The notes under the pieces are model-generated. The model was not told the origin of the DNA, did no database searches, and worked only from the letters and a program-made list of their open reading frames with translations. Below, piece after piece: positions 45,036-54,634 of a stretch of DNA of 64,000 bases; positions within the stretch are counted from its first letter, which is position 1, and each line of letters opens with the position of its first letter. Source of the stretch: Chryseobacterium aquifrigidense (GTDB taxonomy: Bacteria; Bacteroidota; Bacteroidia; Flavobacteriales; Weeksellaceae); assembly GCF_006716485.1 (NCBI RefSeq), contig NZ_VFPD01000004.1:1-64000 (forward strand). The letters are read 5' to 3'. A program made the translations under genes and the position numbers.

Positions 45036-45508
45036 AACTAATCTTATCATTCTTTGCAGCATTTGTTTTTCTCTTTCAGTCTGATCTTGAAACCCTGAGA
45101 AACAGCTATGCTAAAGCCAATGAATCTAACAGCAATACTCAAAACTTTATTGATACTGCAGAAAAGCAATCCGGTTCTGATGTAGTAACTGTAGGATATA
45201 AAGCAGCAGCAAAGATTATGGAGGCAAAAATTGCTAAAAGTAATAGAAAATCTCTTGTAAAAACAGGAGCTACAAGTCTTGAAGCGGTTATCAAAAGTAA
45301 TCCTAATAATGCAGAACTTCGTCTGATAAGAATGAGTGTTCAGGAAAATATTCCAAAGATTGTGGGATACCGTGGAAGCCTGAAGGATGATAAAGCTTTC
45401 CTGTTGAATAATTACAGCAAACAGAATACAGCCCTGAAAGGCTATATCAAAAGGTTTGCAACACAATCTAAAACCATGACAGAGGCAGAAAAAGCCACTT
45501 TAAAATAA
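45032..45508 (+). CDS. Small exported protein of unknown function
   Basis: 158 residues. The N-terminal MKLILSFFAAFVFLFQSD is a probable signal peptide or anchor. The rest is helical and rich in Lys, Asn and Ala, with no known motif (KIMEAKIAKSNRKSLVKTGATSLEAVIKSNPNNAELRLIRMSVQENIPKIVGY); the tail is a helix-rich segment like those of TPR-lacking periplasmic proteins. Overlap with the dehydratase by 4 bases and the GT2 gene 4 bases later put it firmly in the pigment operon. I do not recognise the family. Confidence 0.72.
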   Translation: MKLILSFFAAFVFLFQSDLETLRNSYAKANESNSNTQNFIDTAEKQSGSDVVTVGYKAAAKIMEAKIAKSNRKSLVKTGATSLEAVIKSNPNNAELRLIRMSVQENIPKIVGYRGSLKDDKAFLLNNYSKQNTALKGYIKRFATQSKTMTEAEKATLK

Positions 45509-45512
45509 AAAA

Positions 45513-46685
45513 ATGTTCCTTGCTGCAGTACAAAATGCTATTTCTGAAAAGAAGATATGCATTTTAATACCTACCTACAATAATGAAAAAACTCTGAAAA
45601 GGGTTATTGACGGTGTTCTCGATTACACCGAAAGTATTATTGTGGTGAATGACGGTTCCACAGATTCTACGTTACAGATTCTTTCTCAATATCCTCAGAT
45701 TATGGTTATTTCCCTTCCGGAGAACAAAGGAAAAGGAAACGGTCTTAAAACAGGTTTTAGAGCAGCAAAGAAGTCAGGATATGATTATGCCATCACTATT
45801 GATTCGGATGGCCAGCATTATCCGGATGATATTCCGGTATTTGTAGAAGCTCTTCTTCAGGAAAAGGAGGACGTTCTTCTGATCGGAAACAGAAATATGT
45901 CTCAGGATGGTATTCCTAAGAAAAGCAGTTTTGGAAACCGTTTTTCCAATTTCTGGTTCTGGTTTGAAACCGGAATCAAGCTGGAAGATACACAATCCGG
46001 CTACAGACTTTATCCTTTACATAAAATTCCAAAGAAATATTTTACCCCAAAGTTTGAATTTGAGATCGAGATCATTGTAAGAACCGCATGGAGACATGTT
46101 CCGGTAAAAAATGTTCCGATCAAGGTTTTGTATGATCCGGCAGAACGTGTTTCACATTTCAGACCTTTCAAAGATTTTACAAGGATCAGTATTCTGAATA
46201 CAATTCTGGTAACGATTACTTTATTTTATATTATTCCGAGAAACTTCGTGAATAATTTCAAAAAAAAAAGCTTTAAGAGATTCATACAGGAAGATGTCTT
46301 AGAAAGTGACGGGAGCAACCGTACCAAAGCATTTTCTATAGCACTGGGAGTTTTTATAGGACTTTCGCCTTTCTGGGGATTCCAGACGCTTCTGGTTATC
46401 AGTTTATCTGTACTTTTCAAACTCAACAAAGTACTAGCTTTTGTAGCATCCAATGTAAGTCTTCCACCTTTTATTCCCTTTATTATTGCGGCTTCTCTTT
46501 TTCTGGGAGCACCGTTTGTAAGCGGTAACAGTGATATTTTAAGTCAGGATTTAAACTTTGAGCTCATTAAGAACAATCTTCTCCAATATGTAATCGGTAG
46601 TTTTATTTTAAGTATTACACTTTCTGCTCTTGCAGGTATAGCTTCTTTTTTGTTTTTGAATAAAGTAAGCCCGGAAAACAACTAA
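45513..46685 (+). CDS. GT2 glycosyltransferase fused to a DUF2062 membrane domain
   Basis: 390 residues. The N-terminal domain is a GT2 of the DPM/ArnC type: ICILIPTYNNEKTLKRVIDGVLDYT, VVNDGSTDS, ITIDSDGQH (metal-binding DSD) and GNRNMS, with FWFWFETGIKLEDTQSGYRLY. From about residue 250 is a DUF2062 domain with three helices (SIALGVFIGLSPFWGFQTLLVI). It may glycosylate a lipid carrier or the pigment. It is the last gene of block B, 45 bases from the peptidase facing it. Confidence 0.86.
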   Translation: MFLAAVQNAISEKKICILIPTYNNEKTLKRVIDGVLDYTESIIVVNDGSTDSTLQILSQYPQIMVISLPENKGKGNGLKTGFRAAKKSGYDYAITIDSDGQHYPDDIPVFVEALLQEKEDVLLIGNRNMSQDGIPKKSSFGNRFSNFWFWFETGIKLEDTQSGYRLYPLHKIPKKYFTPKFEFEIEIIVRTAWRHVPVKNVPIKVLYDPAERVSHFRPFKDFTRISILNTILVTITLFYIIPRNFVNNFKKKSFKRFIQEDVLESDGSNRTKAFSIALGVFIGLSPFWGFQTLLVISLSVLFKLNKVLAFVASNVSLPPFIPFIIAASLFLGAPFVSGNSDILSQDLNFELIKNNLLQYVIGSFILSITLSALAGIASFLFLNKVSPENN

Positions 46686-46687
46686 AA

Positions 46688-46712
46688 AAGCCCGGACAAT
46701 GTTCCAGGCTTA
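46688..46712 (-). terminator. Terminator of the M36 peptidase gene
   Basis: In minus reading an AGCC-GGA / TCC-GGCT inverted repeat followed by TTTTTTAG. It lies between the convergent ends of block B and the peptidase gene. The stem has unpaired bases, so strength is moderate. Confidence 0.65.
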
Positions 46713-46730
46713 TCACACAATAAATTAGTC

Positions 46731-49367
46731 CTATTTAGAAACAATTATCTTTTGAGAGTAATCAATTGAGTTATTGCTCACTTTCACAATATAAGCTCCA
46801 TTGATTAGTTTTTGTACATTGACGGTATTTTGCTTGTTAAGATTGATATTTTCTTTAGAGATAAGCTTTCCTGTAAAGTCAAAGATAGAAACCGTAGTAA
46901 TTCCTGATAGTTTCATATCGGATGGGGTTTTTATCATGAATTCATTTCTTACAGGATTCGGATAGATCGATATTCCTTTAGAATTATCAGTTTCTTTTAC
47001 GGCCAATGCACATTCTGCAGGAACTGTAAAGTCTTCTACCTGATCACTCATTTCCGGTAAAGGTTGATTTGAACCCATTGCTAAACCATTAAGGGCCCCT
47101 GCAGATGCATTAACTCCTAACCCTCTTTTAGCGAATGTATTCCAGATCATACATTTATTTTCTCCTCCTGTGGAAGCCTGATCAGCGGCAAGAATAGCAT
47201 CTCTGCCCTGAACAAACGTTGGGTTACACGGCTGTAATTTAAGAGCATCCACTACCAGCTGTAAAACTCTTGCACTTCCGCTGTTAGGATCTGCCAGAAC
47301 ATTACTGTTATACCCATACTTCTCTACATACTTCCAGTTAAGATCCCAGAGCATACTTGCCCAGATAAATCCAATACTATGAACATCTGGTATTGTAATA
47401 GGGGTTCCCGAGACATTTGAGTTTATTTTCATGCCGTTTGTACGCCCGTAAGTATAATTATTGATTGCAAAATCAGGGGAATATTTTGCAGGTCTGATTC
47501 CTCCTGCGGTGGTAGCTTGTCCTGAAACAAAAGTTCCTATACCTCTGGCTATAGAAGAAGTATCTCCAGGTCTGGTTGTCATCATCAAAGCAAAGAAATC
47601 AGACCATCCTTCCCCCATTTGTTCATTTGATGAAACAAAATACAAGCACGAATCTCCTGTTCCGGTAAGTCGGTTAGAAATACCATGTCCAAATTCGTGG
47701 CTGATGACTCCGTTGTCTAAGCTTCCATCTTTATAAACTGCGGTGGTTTTGATTGTTGCATTGCCAACAATACCGTTAGTCAGATCATTTACCAGAAACT
47801 GGCCTTCTGTCATCCCCACCATAATGGTTGGAATTGTAATCGTAGTATCCGTTCCTGACATTGTTATCGGAGTATTGCTATACGGGTGGTATTGTATAAC
47901 CCCTACTGCTCCTGCATTTTGCAAATTCTTTGTTTTGATAGTAAAAGCACATCCTGCAGCATTTACCACAGCGATCTTTCCTGTAAGACTTCCCGGGGTG
48001 ACTGCGGTACATGCGTCAGCCGGCGTTGAAAGGGCAAGATCTCCTGTTACAGGAGGATTACCCATAATCTGAGGTCCAAAACTTGCAGTAGTAGCAGCCG
48101 GAGTTCTGGAGGTATATGTTGATGGTGCATTATAATAAAGATATCTTATCCCTCCACTAGGCGAGAAAAGGTACATCTGCATTCTTCCGCTTGTACCATC
48201 AGCTCCCGCGCTAAAGTTGGCATTATTAGTACCACCTCCATCTCTTGATTCTGCCAGAACAGGGTCGTTACCGGCACCTCCGTTTCCAAAATTGTTTACC
48301 TGGTAATTTCTTGCAGATTCTGTAAAACCAAATTTATAAAATACGTCATGCATTTTATTTGTATTATAGAATAAATTAGTCACAGCTGCCGACGTATAAG
48401 TAGTATGGGGTGCTGTTACATCCAATGGAAAGTCAAATGCTCGGTTTGTTCCTCCATCCGGATAAAACTGTGGTGTATTGAGGTTGTTCTCATCGGTATA
48501 GGCAAATGAATTATTACCTCTTGTAATCGTGTAATGATTAGTGCCATCAGAGTGCCAGCCTTCGGGTGAAGCGTTCAGATCCCAGGGATTAGTAAGAAGT
48601 GTTCTGCTACCGAATGTGGGGGCTTCTGCAGGGAATGCAAATACGTTATAAGTAGCATTATCTGGTGTTAATACAAAGTTGGCAGGTTTCTGCAGGTTTG
48701 CAGCAACTTCAGCAGAGGAAAGAACTGGTGGAAGATGCTCTAGCTGTGATTCGGAGTGGTGATCATAAGCTTCGTCGTGAAAACGGCATGATAAAGTAGT
48801 ATTTTCCTGATACAAGATAGTACCATCTTCTGTACTGACGATAGTGTTCCATACATTACTGGACTCTTTTTCTTCAACATAGAACTGATATCCCAGAACC
48901 AGCTCACCACCTTTTGCAACGTAAACTGTCTTTATATGAGTTGGTTTTTCTTTTCCATCAACATCTTTTACAGTATGCTTCCCATTAAGTTTTTTAATGG
49001 TTTCTGCAACTAACAGTTCTTTTTTGTCATTCTCTTTTCCTTTAACGGAGGTTGGATACACTTTAATAAACGTATCAGCAAGGCTGAATACTTTTCCATC
49101 CCTGATTAATACATTAGCAGAGCTTCCAAAAACAGGAATTCCATTAACGGTTTGCTGTATTCCTACAATATCACCTTTCAAACTTTTTGAAGGATCTACA
49201 TTGATGACAGTAAACGTCTTCAACTTTTCATCTATTCTTTGAAAAGACGTTTTCTCGGAGTTGAAATAGTTGGTAATAATCTGTTCGTACTTTTGTGCTG
49301 AGATCATTCCAAATCCTGAAAAGAAACCCAATACTAAAAGTTTAAGAGTAAATTTTGTTTTTTTCAT
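46731..49367 (-). CDS. T9SS-secreted M36 (fungalysin-type) metallopeptidase
   Basis: 878 residues. The signal peptide is LKLLVLGFFSGFGMISAQ. A propeptide (FTP-like, residues about 30-180) precedes the zinc motif HEFGH at H557-H561 (GVISHEFGHGISNRL), with the third ligand Glu expected in NEQMGEGWSDFF. A PA-type domain with GVIQYHPYSNTP and IPTIMVGMTEGQ is inserted before it. The C-terminus is a T9SS type A sorting domain (GISIYPNPVRNEFMIK to GAYIVKVSNNSIDYSQKIIVSK). It is a secreted protease; its position between pigment blocks is probably coincidental. Confidence 0.93.
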   Translation of the reverse strand: MKKTKFTLKLLVLGFFSGFGMISAQKYEQIITNYFNSEKTSFQRIDEKLKTFTVINVDPSKSLKGDIVGIQQTVNGIPVFGSSANVLIRDGKVFSLADTFIKVYPTSVKGKENDKKELLVAETIKKLNGKHTVKDVDGKEKPTHIKTVYVAKGGELVLGYQFYVEEKESSNVWNTIVSTEDGTILYQENTTLSCRFHDEAYDHHSESQLEHLPPVLSSAEVAANLQKPANFVLTPDNATYNVFAFPAEAPTFGSRTLLTNPWDLNASPEGWHSDGTNHYTITRGNNSFAYTDENNLNTPQFYPDGGTNRAFDFPLDVTAPHTTYTSAAVTNLFYNTNKMHDVFYKFGFTESARNYQVNNFGNGGAGNDPVLAESRDGGGTNNANFSAGADGTSGRMQMYLFSPSGGIRYLYYNAPSTYTSRTPAATTASFGPQIMGNPPVTGDLALSTPADACTAVTPGSLTGKIAVVNAAGCAFTIKTKNLQNAGAVGVIQYHPYSNTPITMSGTDTTITIPTIMVGMTEGQFLVNDLTNGIVGNATIKTTAVYKDGSLDNGVISHEFGHGISNRLTGTGDSCLYFVSSNEQMGEGWSDFFALMMTTRPGDTSSIARGIGTFVSGQATTAGGIRPAKYSPDFAINNYTYGRTNGMKINSNVSGTPITIPDVHSIGFIWASMLWDLNWKYVEKYGYNSNVLADPNSGSARVLQLVVDALKLQPCNPTFVQGRDAILAADQASTGGENKCMIWNTFAKRGLGVNASAGALNGLAMGSNQPLPEMSDQVEDFTVPAECALAVKETDNSKGISIYPNPVRNEFMIKTPSDMKLSGITTVSIFDFTGKLISKENINLNKQNTVNVQKLINGAYIVKVSNNSIDYSQKIIVSK

Positions 49368-49637
49368 TGCTTCATATTTAATACACGCAATAAAAAATAT
49401 AGCATATATAAAAACAAGAAAAAGACGGACAAAACAAATATTACATAAACAAATGGAGTATTTTAATATAAATGATTAAAAAAAAATTAAAAATACAGAG
49501 AATTTCAAAATTTCAACAATGTAAAAAAAACACAATAACTCTATAATTAGTGGTTTATTTATTAAAATCTAAACGTCTATTTAATTTATTTATAAAGATC
49601 AACAGGATAATACTGCTGATTAAAAGAATATTAAGTC

Positions 49638-50891
49638 TTATTGCGAAATAAACTGAAGCAAATCTTTTAAAAACTGTTCGTCCACTTTTCCTTTTGTTTC
49701 ATAATCTTTTGGAGATGGCTTACCGGAACCGGCAATGAATAAGTGGCTTAATGCAGGATACAACTTAAATACGGCTGTCTTATCATTTTTTAATGTTTCT
49801 TTCCAAAGATTAAAATCTTTTTCAGTCACCTGATAATCTCTTCCTCCTTGTGCAAAAAACATGGGAGCTTTTACTTTTTTAACCTCGTTAAGCTGATTGT
49901 AATCTTTTAAATATTTCCAGTAGGCAGCAGATTGTCCCAAAGGAAGTTCTGATGAGGGTGAGCTTACATTAAATTTAGATGAATTTAAAAATGCTACCTG
50001 TTTTTTTACTTCCTGAACAGCCTCAGCAGGTACTTTAGCCGGATCTAAAGAATGAAGGTACTCATACTGCTCCACCAATATATCCTGTAATGGTCTTGCA
50101 TTTCCAGCCATAAAAATATATTTCGAAACCTGAGCTTTTTCTGCAATTTTCGGCATCATATATGCTCCCTGACTGTGTCCCAGAATGATAATCTGATAGC
50201 CTTTATAATCAGTATTATTTTTAAAATAAAGAGCTGCGTTTACGGCATCATTAATGGTTTCCTCCTCTACAGTAGATTTTTCATTAAATGTCTCAGGATA
50301 AGAATAGGTTCTTTTATCATATCGGTAGGAAGCAATTCCGTTGGCTAAAAGGTATTCTGCTATGTCTTTAAACGGCTTGTTTTCCCCAATGGTTTCGTCT
50401 CTGTCATGCGCTCCGGAACCGTGAACGAAAATCACCAGTCTCTTTTTATTATTGGAAGGTGGAACCAAAAGCGTCCCATTAAGTTCAACGGCATCACTCT
50501 TTATTTTGAGTTCTGTTTTATCATCTCTTTTTTCAAATGTTTTATGCGGAACTAAAAAGAAGCCCAGCATTTTATTATTGTCTCCAAAAGTTAGTTGAAT
50601 ATCCAGTTTTTCTTTTTCAAATTCAGAATAGTAATAATAGATATTTCCTTCATTATTTACTTCAAGGATATTTTTTAGACCTCCAACCTGGCCCTGAAGC
50701 TGCTCTGGAATGGCTTTAAGCTGATCCACAGGAATTTGTCCGGCTACGGAAGGATCGAAATAAGAGTGTGCTTTTTCCGCATTTTTATCTATAAGCAAAG
50801 CTTTAATGAAAGCATTTCCGATTTCTTTTCTGTCCTGGGAAAATGATAACAGAGCGTGTAAAGTAAATAATAAGGTTAAAAGTTTTTTCAT
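49638..50891 (-). CDS. Alpha/beta hydrolase with N-terminal DUF3887-like domain
   Basis: 417 residues, with a signal peptide (MKKLLTLLFTLHALLSFSQ). The first third (AFIKALLIDKNAEKAHSYFDPSVAGQIP) is a DUF3887/NTF2-like domain, and the second an alpha/beta hydrolase: LVIFVHGSGAHDRDET oxyanion region, nucleophile Ser in GHSQGAYMMP, and a His in LSHLFIAG. It should be a periplasmic esterase or peptidase. It is the last gene of block C, 6 bases after the DUF1648-like gene. It may trim a side product or an ester in the pigment pathway. The ATG at 50891 is preferred to a TTG at 50897. Confidence 0.85.
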   Translation of the reverse strand: MKKLLTLLFTLHALLSFSQDRKEIGNAFIKALLIDKNAEKAHSYFDPSVAGQIPVDQLKAIPEQLQGQVGGLKNILEVNNEGNIYYYYSEFEKEKLDIQLTFGDNNKMLGFFLVPHKTFEKRDDKTELKIKSDAVELNGTLLVPPSNNKKRLVIFVHGSGAHDRDETIGENKPFKDIAEYLLANGIASYRYDKRTYSYPETFNEKSTVEEETINDAVNAALYFKNNTDYKGYQIIILGHSQGAYMMPKIAEKAQVSKYIFMAGNARPLQDILVEQYEYLHSLDPAKVPAEAVQEVKKQVAFLNSSKFNVSSPSSELPLGQSAAYWKYLKDYNQLNEVKKVKAPMFFAQGGRDYQVTEKDFNLWKETLKNDKTAVFKLYPALSHLFIAGSGKPSPKDYETKGKVDEQFLKDLLQFISQ

Positions 50892-50897
50892 AATCAA

Positions 50898-51263
50898 TTA
50901 TTTATAAACCACATCATAAAATGATAGTGGCGTCATCATTATGGTAACAAATATCGCAATAATTACAAGAGCCAACTGGGTGATATGGTATATTTTTTCT
51001 TTTTCTTCGTCGCTGATTTCAAAAGTAAACTTTATTTTATCCGGTCTTCTGATGATCAGCCAGATAAAAATAAGTACAGCTAAATTCATCAGTACAGGAA
51101 ACACTACAAATATTTTACTTCCATCAATATCTTTCATATTTCCGTACCCGTGAATAGGGATAATGTCAGGAATTGAACTATAAACTGTACACAAGTATAC
51201 TGAATGGCAGATGATAATAACAAAGGGAATGCAAAACAGCAGTTTTATATATCTGGGGATCAT
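50898..51263 (-). CDS. DUF1648-like small membrane protein
   Basis: 121 residues with three membrane segments (YIKLLFCIPFVIIICHSVYLC; VFPVLMNLAVLIFIWLII; LALVIIAIFVTIMMTP). The loop after the first helix, IPDIIPIHGYGNMKDIDG, fits the DUF1648 signature (PxxxPxHxxxxG). The family's role is unknown. Its start overlaps the end of the C45-type gene by 4 bases and it is followed directly by the hydrolase gene, so it is part of block C transcription. Confidence 0.72.
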   Translation of the reverse strand: MIPRYIKLLFCIPFVIIICHSVYLCTVYSSIPDIIPIHGYGNMKDIDGSKIFVVFPVLMNLAVLIFIWLIIRRPDKIKFTFEISDEEKEKIYHITQLALVIIAIFVTIMMTPLSFYDVVYK

Positions 51264-52948
51264 TTCAGTTTCTTTAAAGTTTTCTTCAGGTATTTTTCAA
51301 CATTTTTTCTATCGGGAACCGTCGTTATTTCTTTAGCCAAAGCTTTCTCAAATTCAATTTTCGCGTTTGAATATTCTTTTTTGCTAAAATAGTATTTTCC
51401 GGATTGATAATAGACCAGCCAAAAATCAGGGTTCATAGCCTTATAGGATTGGATGACATCATCTGTCAACAACGTCTTTTTATCGTCAGCTGCTTCAGTG
51501 ATTTCTTTACCGTACATTTTGGACAGTTCATAGTTTTGAAATTCTTCAGAGTCGGCAAATGGATCTCTTGCAATATTCAAATCTGTTTTAGCCAGCAGAC
51601 TTTGTGATAATGGCTTACCGGAAAAAATCTCATTAAGGTCATAACAAACAAATTCTCCCAGCTGATAAGGATTGGAAGAAACCCAAACCAATTTTTTCTG
51701 AGGTGAAAATATAACGGCATGGTGAGCCAATAGCTGATTAAGTGCTTTTTCATTTCCATAACCGATACTTTGATCTTTCAGGCCGGATTTATTTCTTAAA
51801 ATAGAAGCCATCTTTTCCGGAGTGATTTTTTTTTCTTCCTCCAAAAGCTCCTGAAGTTTTTCATAACGGTATTCTGAGTGGCTTTCTTCAATCTGTTTCT
51901 GATTCCTTTTGTCATCTTTATAAGCTTCAGACTGGAAATGATTGGTACAAAGTACTCTGCTTATATTTTGTACTCTGTATACCCCGAAATTCTTAGGTGA
52001 AACTTCAATAATAACTGCATTTTTATCAGCCGCACTTCCTACAAGGATAGATTCTGAAACAAATACCTTTCTTTTTTGAGCAATGGCAATGGCTTCTTCT
52101 ATATTTTTAGCATACTGTAAAATCTCTCTTGTAACAAGGGAAATAGGAGTCTTTGCCGTTAAAGGAATTTTTGATTTCCCGGCGTTAATCGTCACTGTAA
52201 TTCCTTCTTTATTCATTCCGGACACTACACCAATCATTCCGGGCCAGCTTACTGACATGTATGGAATTCCTTCTTCGGGCTGAACAAATTCTACCAACTT
52301 ATTTTTAGCAAAATCATCGCCCACATAAAAATCAAAATTTCTACCGATCAGCAGATCTCCATCTTCAGTATTTTCATTCCATACCGCAAGAGAGGTACAG
52401 CCTACCATAGCAAGATCCTGCATTGCATGTCCTATATCATGAGCTCCGTGCAGATAAAGGTTTCTTAAATATTTAGGCGCAATAAAATCATACTGATCAG
52501 ATGAATACTGTGACAAGCCATATAATTCTGCCTGATAGTCTTCTCTTACATTGAGGTACATTTTTCTGTTGTACCATTTTAAAAAGCCTCTCAGCAGTCC
52601 TTGTTTGAATTTTGATGGCACAAAACTTTCCACTTTTGAAAAGAAAATGCCTTCCTGCTTCTGCATTAAGCTTTGGGTCAACGCACCACTATTATATCCC
52701 AGCTGCAGCGGATTTCCTTTAATATAAAGTTCCCAGAGCTGCTGTTTGTTTTTGGTAAGATAATTCTGATTGTAACTAAAAGTACTGTCATTGATCTGGT
52801 TTACTTTCGGGATCTCCAGAGCATATTGCTTTACCTCAGGAATATGTTTGATAGACTTTGAGATTCCACAGGATGTGAGGAAAACACAAAAGGTGAGATA
52901 AAGAAAAATTCTTTTGTAAGATGAATATATGGTTTTAGCTTTTTTCAC
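51260..52948 (-). CDS. C45-type (Ntn) acyltransferase/hydrolase lipoprotein
   Basis: 562 residues. A lipoprotein signal (LYLTFCVFLTSC, Cys lipidated) leads into a domain like acyl-CoA:isopenicillin N acyltransferase and C45 peptidases: HDIGHAMQDLAMVGCTSLAVW with the nucleophile C184, released by autocleavage as in other Ntn enzymes, then EDGDLLIGRNFDFYVGDD. The last 60 residues (YYQSGKYYFSKKEYSNAKIEFEKAL) form one TPR-like helix pair. The start is GTG. It moves or hydrolyses acyl groups outside the inner membrane and is a candidate for joining polyene to dialkylresorcinol; this is inference. Confidence 0.8.
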   Translation of the reverse strand: MKKAKTIYSSYKRIFLYLTFCVFLTSCGISKSIKHIPEVKQYALEIPKVNQINDSTFSYNQNYLTKNKQQLWELYIKGNPLQLGYNSGALTQSLMQKQEGIFFSKVESFVPSKFKQGLLRGFLKWYNRKMYLNVREDYQAELYGLSQYSSDQYDFIAPKYLRNLYLHGAHDIGHAMQDLAMVGCTSLAVWNENTEDGDLLIGRNFDFYVGDDFAKNKLVEFVQPEEGIPYMSVSWPGMIGVVSGMNKEGITVTINAGKSKIPLTAKTPISLVTREILQYAKNIEEAIAIAQKRKVFVSESILVGSAADKNAVIIEVSPKNFGVYRVQNISRVLCTNHFQSEAYKDDKRNQKQIEESHSEYRYEKLQELLEEEKKITPEKMASILRNKSGLKDQSIGYGNEKALNQLLAHHAVIFSPQKKLVWVSSNPYQLGEFVCYDLNEIFSGKPLSQSLLAKTDLNIARDPFADSEEFQNYELSKMYGKEITEAADDKKTLLTDDVIQSYKAMNPDFWLVYYQSGKYYFSKKEYSNAKIEFEKALAKEITTVPDRKNVEKYLKKTLKKLK

Positions 52949-52949
52949 G

Positions 52950-54476
52950 TTAGTTTTTATTAATCATTTGGGTCAGCCGCATGTCTATCTTTTCCTTTCC
53001 AATAATTTCGGCACAGGTATTAAAAGCTCCGATCGTAACGCCTAAGATCCCATGCATATTCACGGATTGTCCGGTAAGAAAAAGATTGTCAATTTTGGTA
53101 CGGGGAGAAACCATGGTTTTAAGAGGGTTTTCCGAGCTTTTCATGTATCCGTACATATTTCCTTCACAATTCCCGATATAGTCCCTGTAGGATAGCGGAG
53201 AAGAAGTATATATGGTTTTAATGGCATGCCTTATATTCGGAATTTTCTTTTCCAGAGCGTCAAGCATTTTTTCTGTTTTTTCAAGCTTAAATCTTTCATA
53301 GGCATTTCCTCTTTCATGCTCATCGGCAACAGTATTGAAAGTATTCTCCCATTCTTTAACCTCATCAAAATCCATGTAAGATATTGCGGTGAGACTTTCG
53401 GCAAATTCAGGATGGTGCTTTGAAGGTGTGGAAGAAAGCATATAGGTTTCCGGCCACGCTTCTTTTCGGTACCGGAATGCATTCCAGACCAGATCTTCTG
53501 ATGAATAGTGATATCTGTTGTAATTAAAATTCGGAAGATACTGAGGTTTTAAAACAAGATAAATACTAAAGCACGATGAAACCGGCTTCCAGCTCAGCAC
53601 CCTGTTCAGAAAGGATTTCTTAAGTCTTTCCTCTCCGATAAGCTTAATAGTAGAACGGATTTCTATATTTGAAATAAACTGTTTGGCAGTATATTCTTTT
53701 CCTGTTTTTGTTTTTACGGAGACCAGTGTATTATTTTCATTAAAAACAAATTCGGAAACTTCCGAGTGCTTATGGACCTCTGCTCCATATTCCCGAAGTT
53801 TTCTGATTAAAAGTTTAGAGATCTGGCTTCCTCCTTTCACACATTTGTAAGCGCTTTGGATATAAGAATTTACCGTCAAAGCATGTACATAAAAAGGAAC
53901 ATTCTCGGAATCTCCGGCATATAAAAAATTCGAACCCAGTAAAACCGACTGAAGCCTTTTATTCTGAGTAACAGATTCAATGAATCTTTTGGTATTAAGA
54001 TGGAGGATTTCTTCGTTGTAATTATCTTTTCCCACCACATGATACCTTGGAAACTGACTGCATACGTATTGAATTTCTTCACAGTAATTTTCAAGGTTTT
54101 CTTTTTCTTCAGGAAAATACTTTGAAAGCTGTTCTACAAAATTCTGGTAGCCCTGAGCATGCGGATATTCTATTTCATCCTCTCCGAAACTGATTCTGTC
54201 ATAGCCGTCTTCATCCATCAGCTGAAGTTCAAGATCATCCATGATTTCAAGATAGGAAAAGAACTGGTTTAGATTCTGCCCCTGGGATAACCCTCCAAGA
54301 TAATGGACTCCGGTATCAAAAATCAGTTTGTCACGTGAAAAGGTCTGTAAATTTCCTCCGTATTGATTATTTTTCTCGAGAACGCACACTTTCAGACCTT
54401 CTTTCGCTAAAATAAGAGCTGAAACAAGACCTCCCAATCCGCTGCCGATTACAAGTATGTCGTATGCTTTCTTCAA
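52950..54476 (-). CDS. CrtI/phytoene-desaturase-like FAD oxidoreductase
   Basis: 508 residues, an FAD-dependent amine oxidase/CrtI-type protein. The dinucleotide motif is DILVIGSGLGGLVSALILAKEGLKVCVLEKNNQYGG, and the C-terminal FLTGQSVNMHGILGVTIGAFNTCAEII is the family's FAD-binding end. In this context it may be a carotenoid-like desaturase or a saturase acting on the polyene chain or the resorcinol; the exact reaction in flexirubin loci is not readable from the sequence. The start appears to be TTG at 54476. It ends 1 base before the C45-type gene. Confidence 0.88.
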   Translation of the reverse strand: MKKAYDILVIGSGLGGLVSALILAKEGLKVCVLEKNNQYGGNLQTFSRDKLIFDTGVHYLGGLSQGQNLNQFFSYLEIMDDLELQLMDEDGYDRISFGEDEIEYPHAQGYQNFVEQLSKYFPEEKENLENYCEEIQYVCSQFPRYHVVGKDNYNEEILHLNTKRFIESVTQNKRLQSVLLGSNFLYAGDSENVPFYVHALTVNSYIQSAYKCVKGGSQISKLLIRKLREYGAEVHKHSEVSEFVFNENNTLVSVKTKTGKEYTAKQFISNIEIRSTIKLIGEERLKKSFLNRVLSWKPVSSCFSIYLVLKPQYLPNFNYNRYHYSSEDLVWNAFRYRKEAWPETYMLSSTPSKHHPEFAESLTAISYMDFDEVKEWENTFNTVADEHERGNAYERFKLEKTEKMLDALEKKIPNIRHAIKTIYTSSPLSYRDYIGNCEGNMYGYMKSSENPLKTMVSPRTKIDNLFLTGQSVNMHGILGVTIGAFNTCAEIIGKEKIDMRLTQMINKN

Positions 54477-54634
54477 AAGAGAATGTGCTTTTAATAATTA
54501 AGAAACAGGAATTTAAGATATTTAAAGCTTATTTCAGTAAAGTAAGCATAGAAATTTTATCGGTTCTCTTAAATCACGGTACATCTTAATGGTTTTTAGT
54601 TTTTATTCGTTTTTATGGGATAAAAATAGAAAAA

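Noticed and set aside
54332..54337. Second CACGTG core resembling parS
   Set aside because: Only about 12 of 16 positions match the parS consensus and it lies inside the CrtI-like gene.
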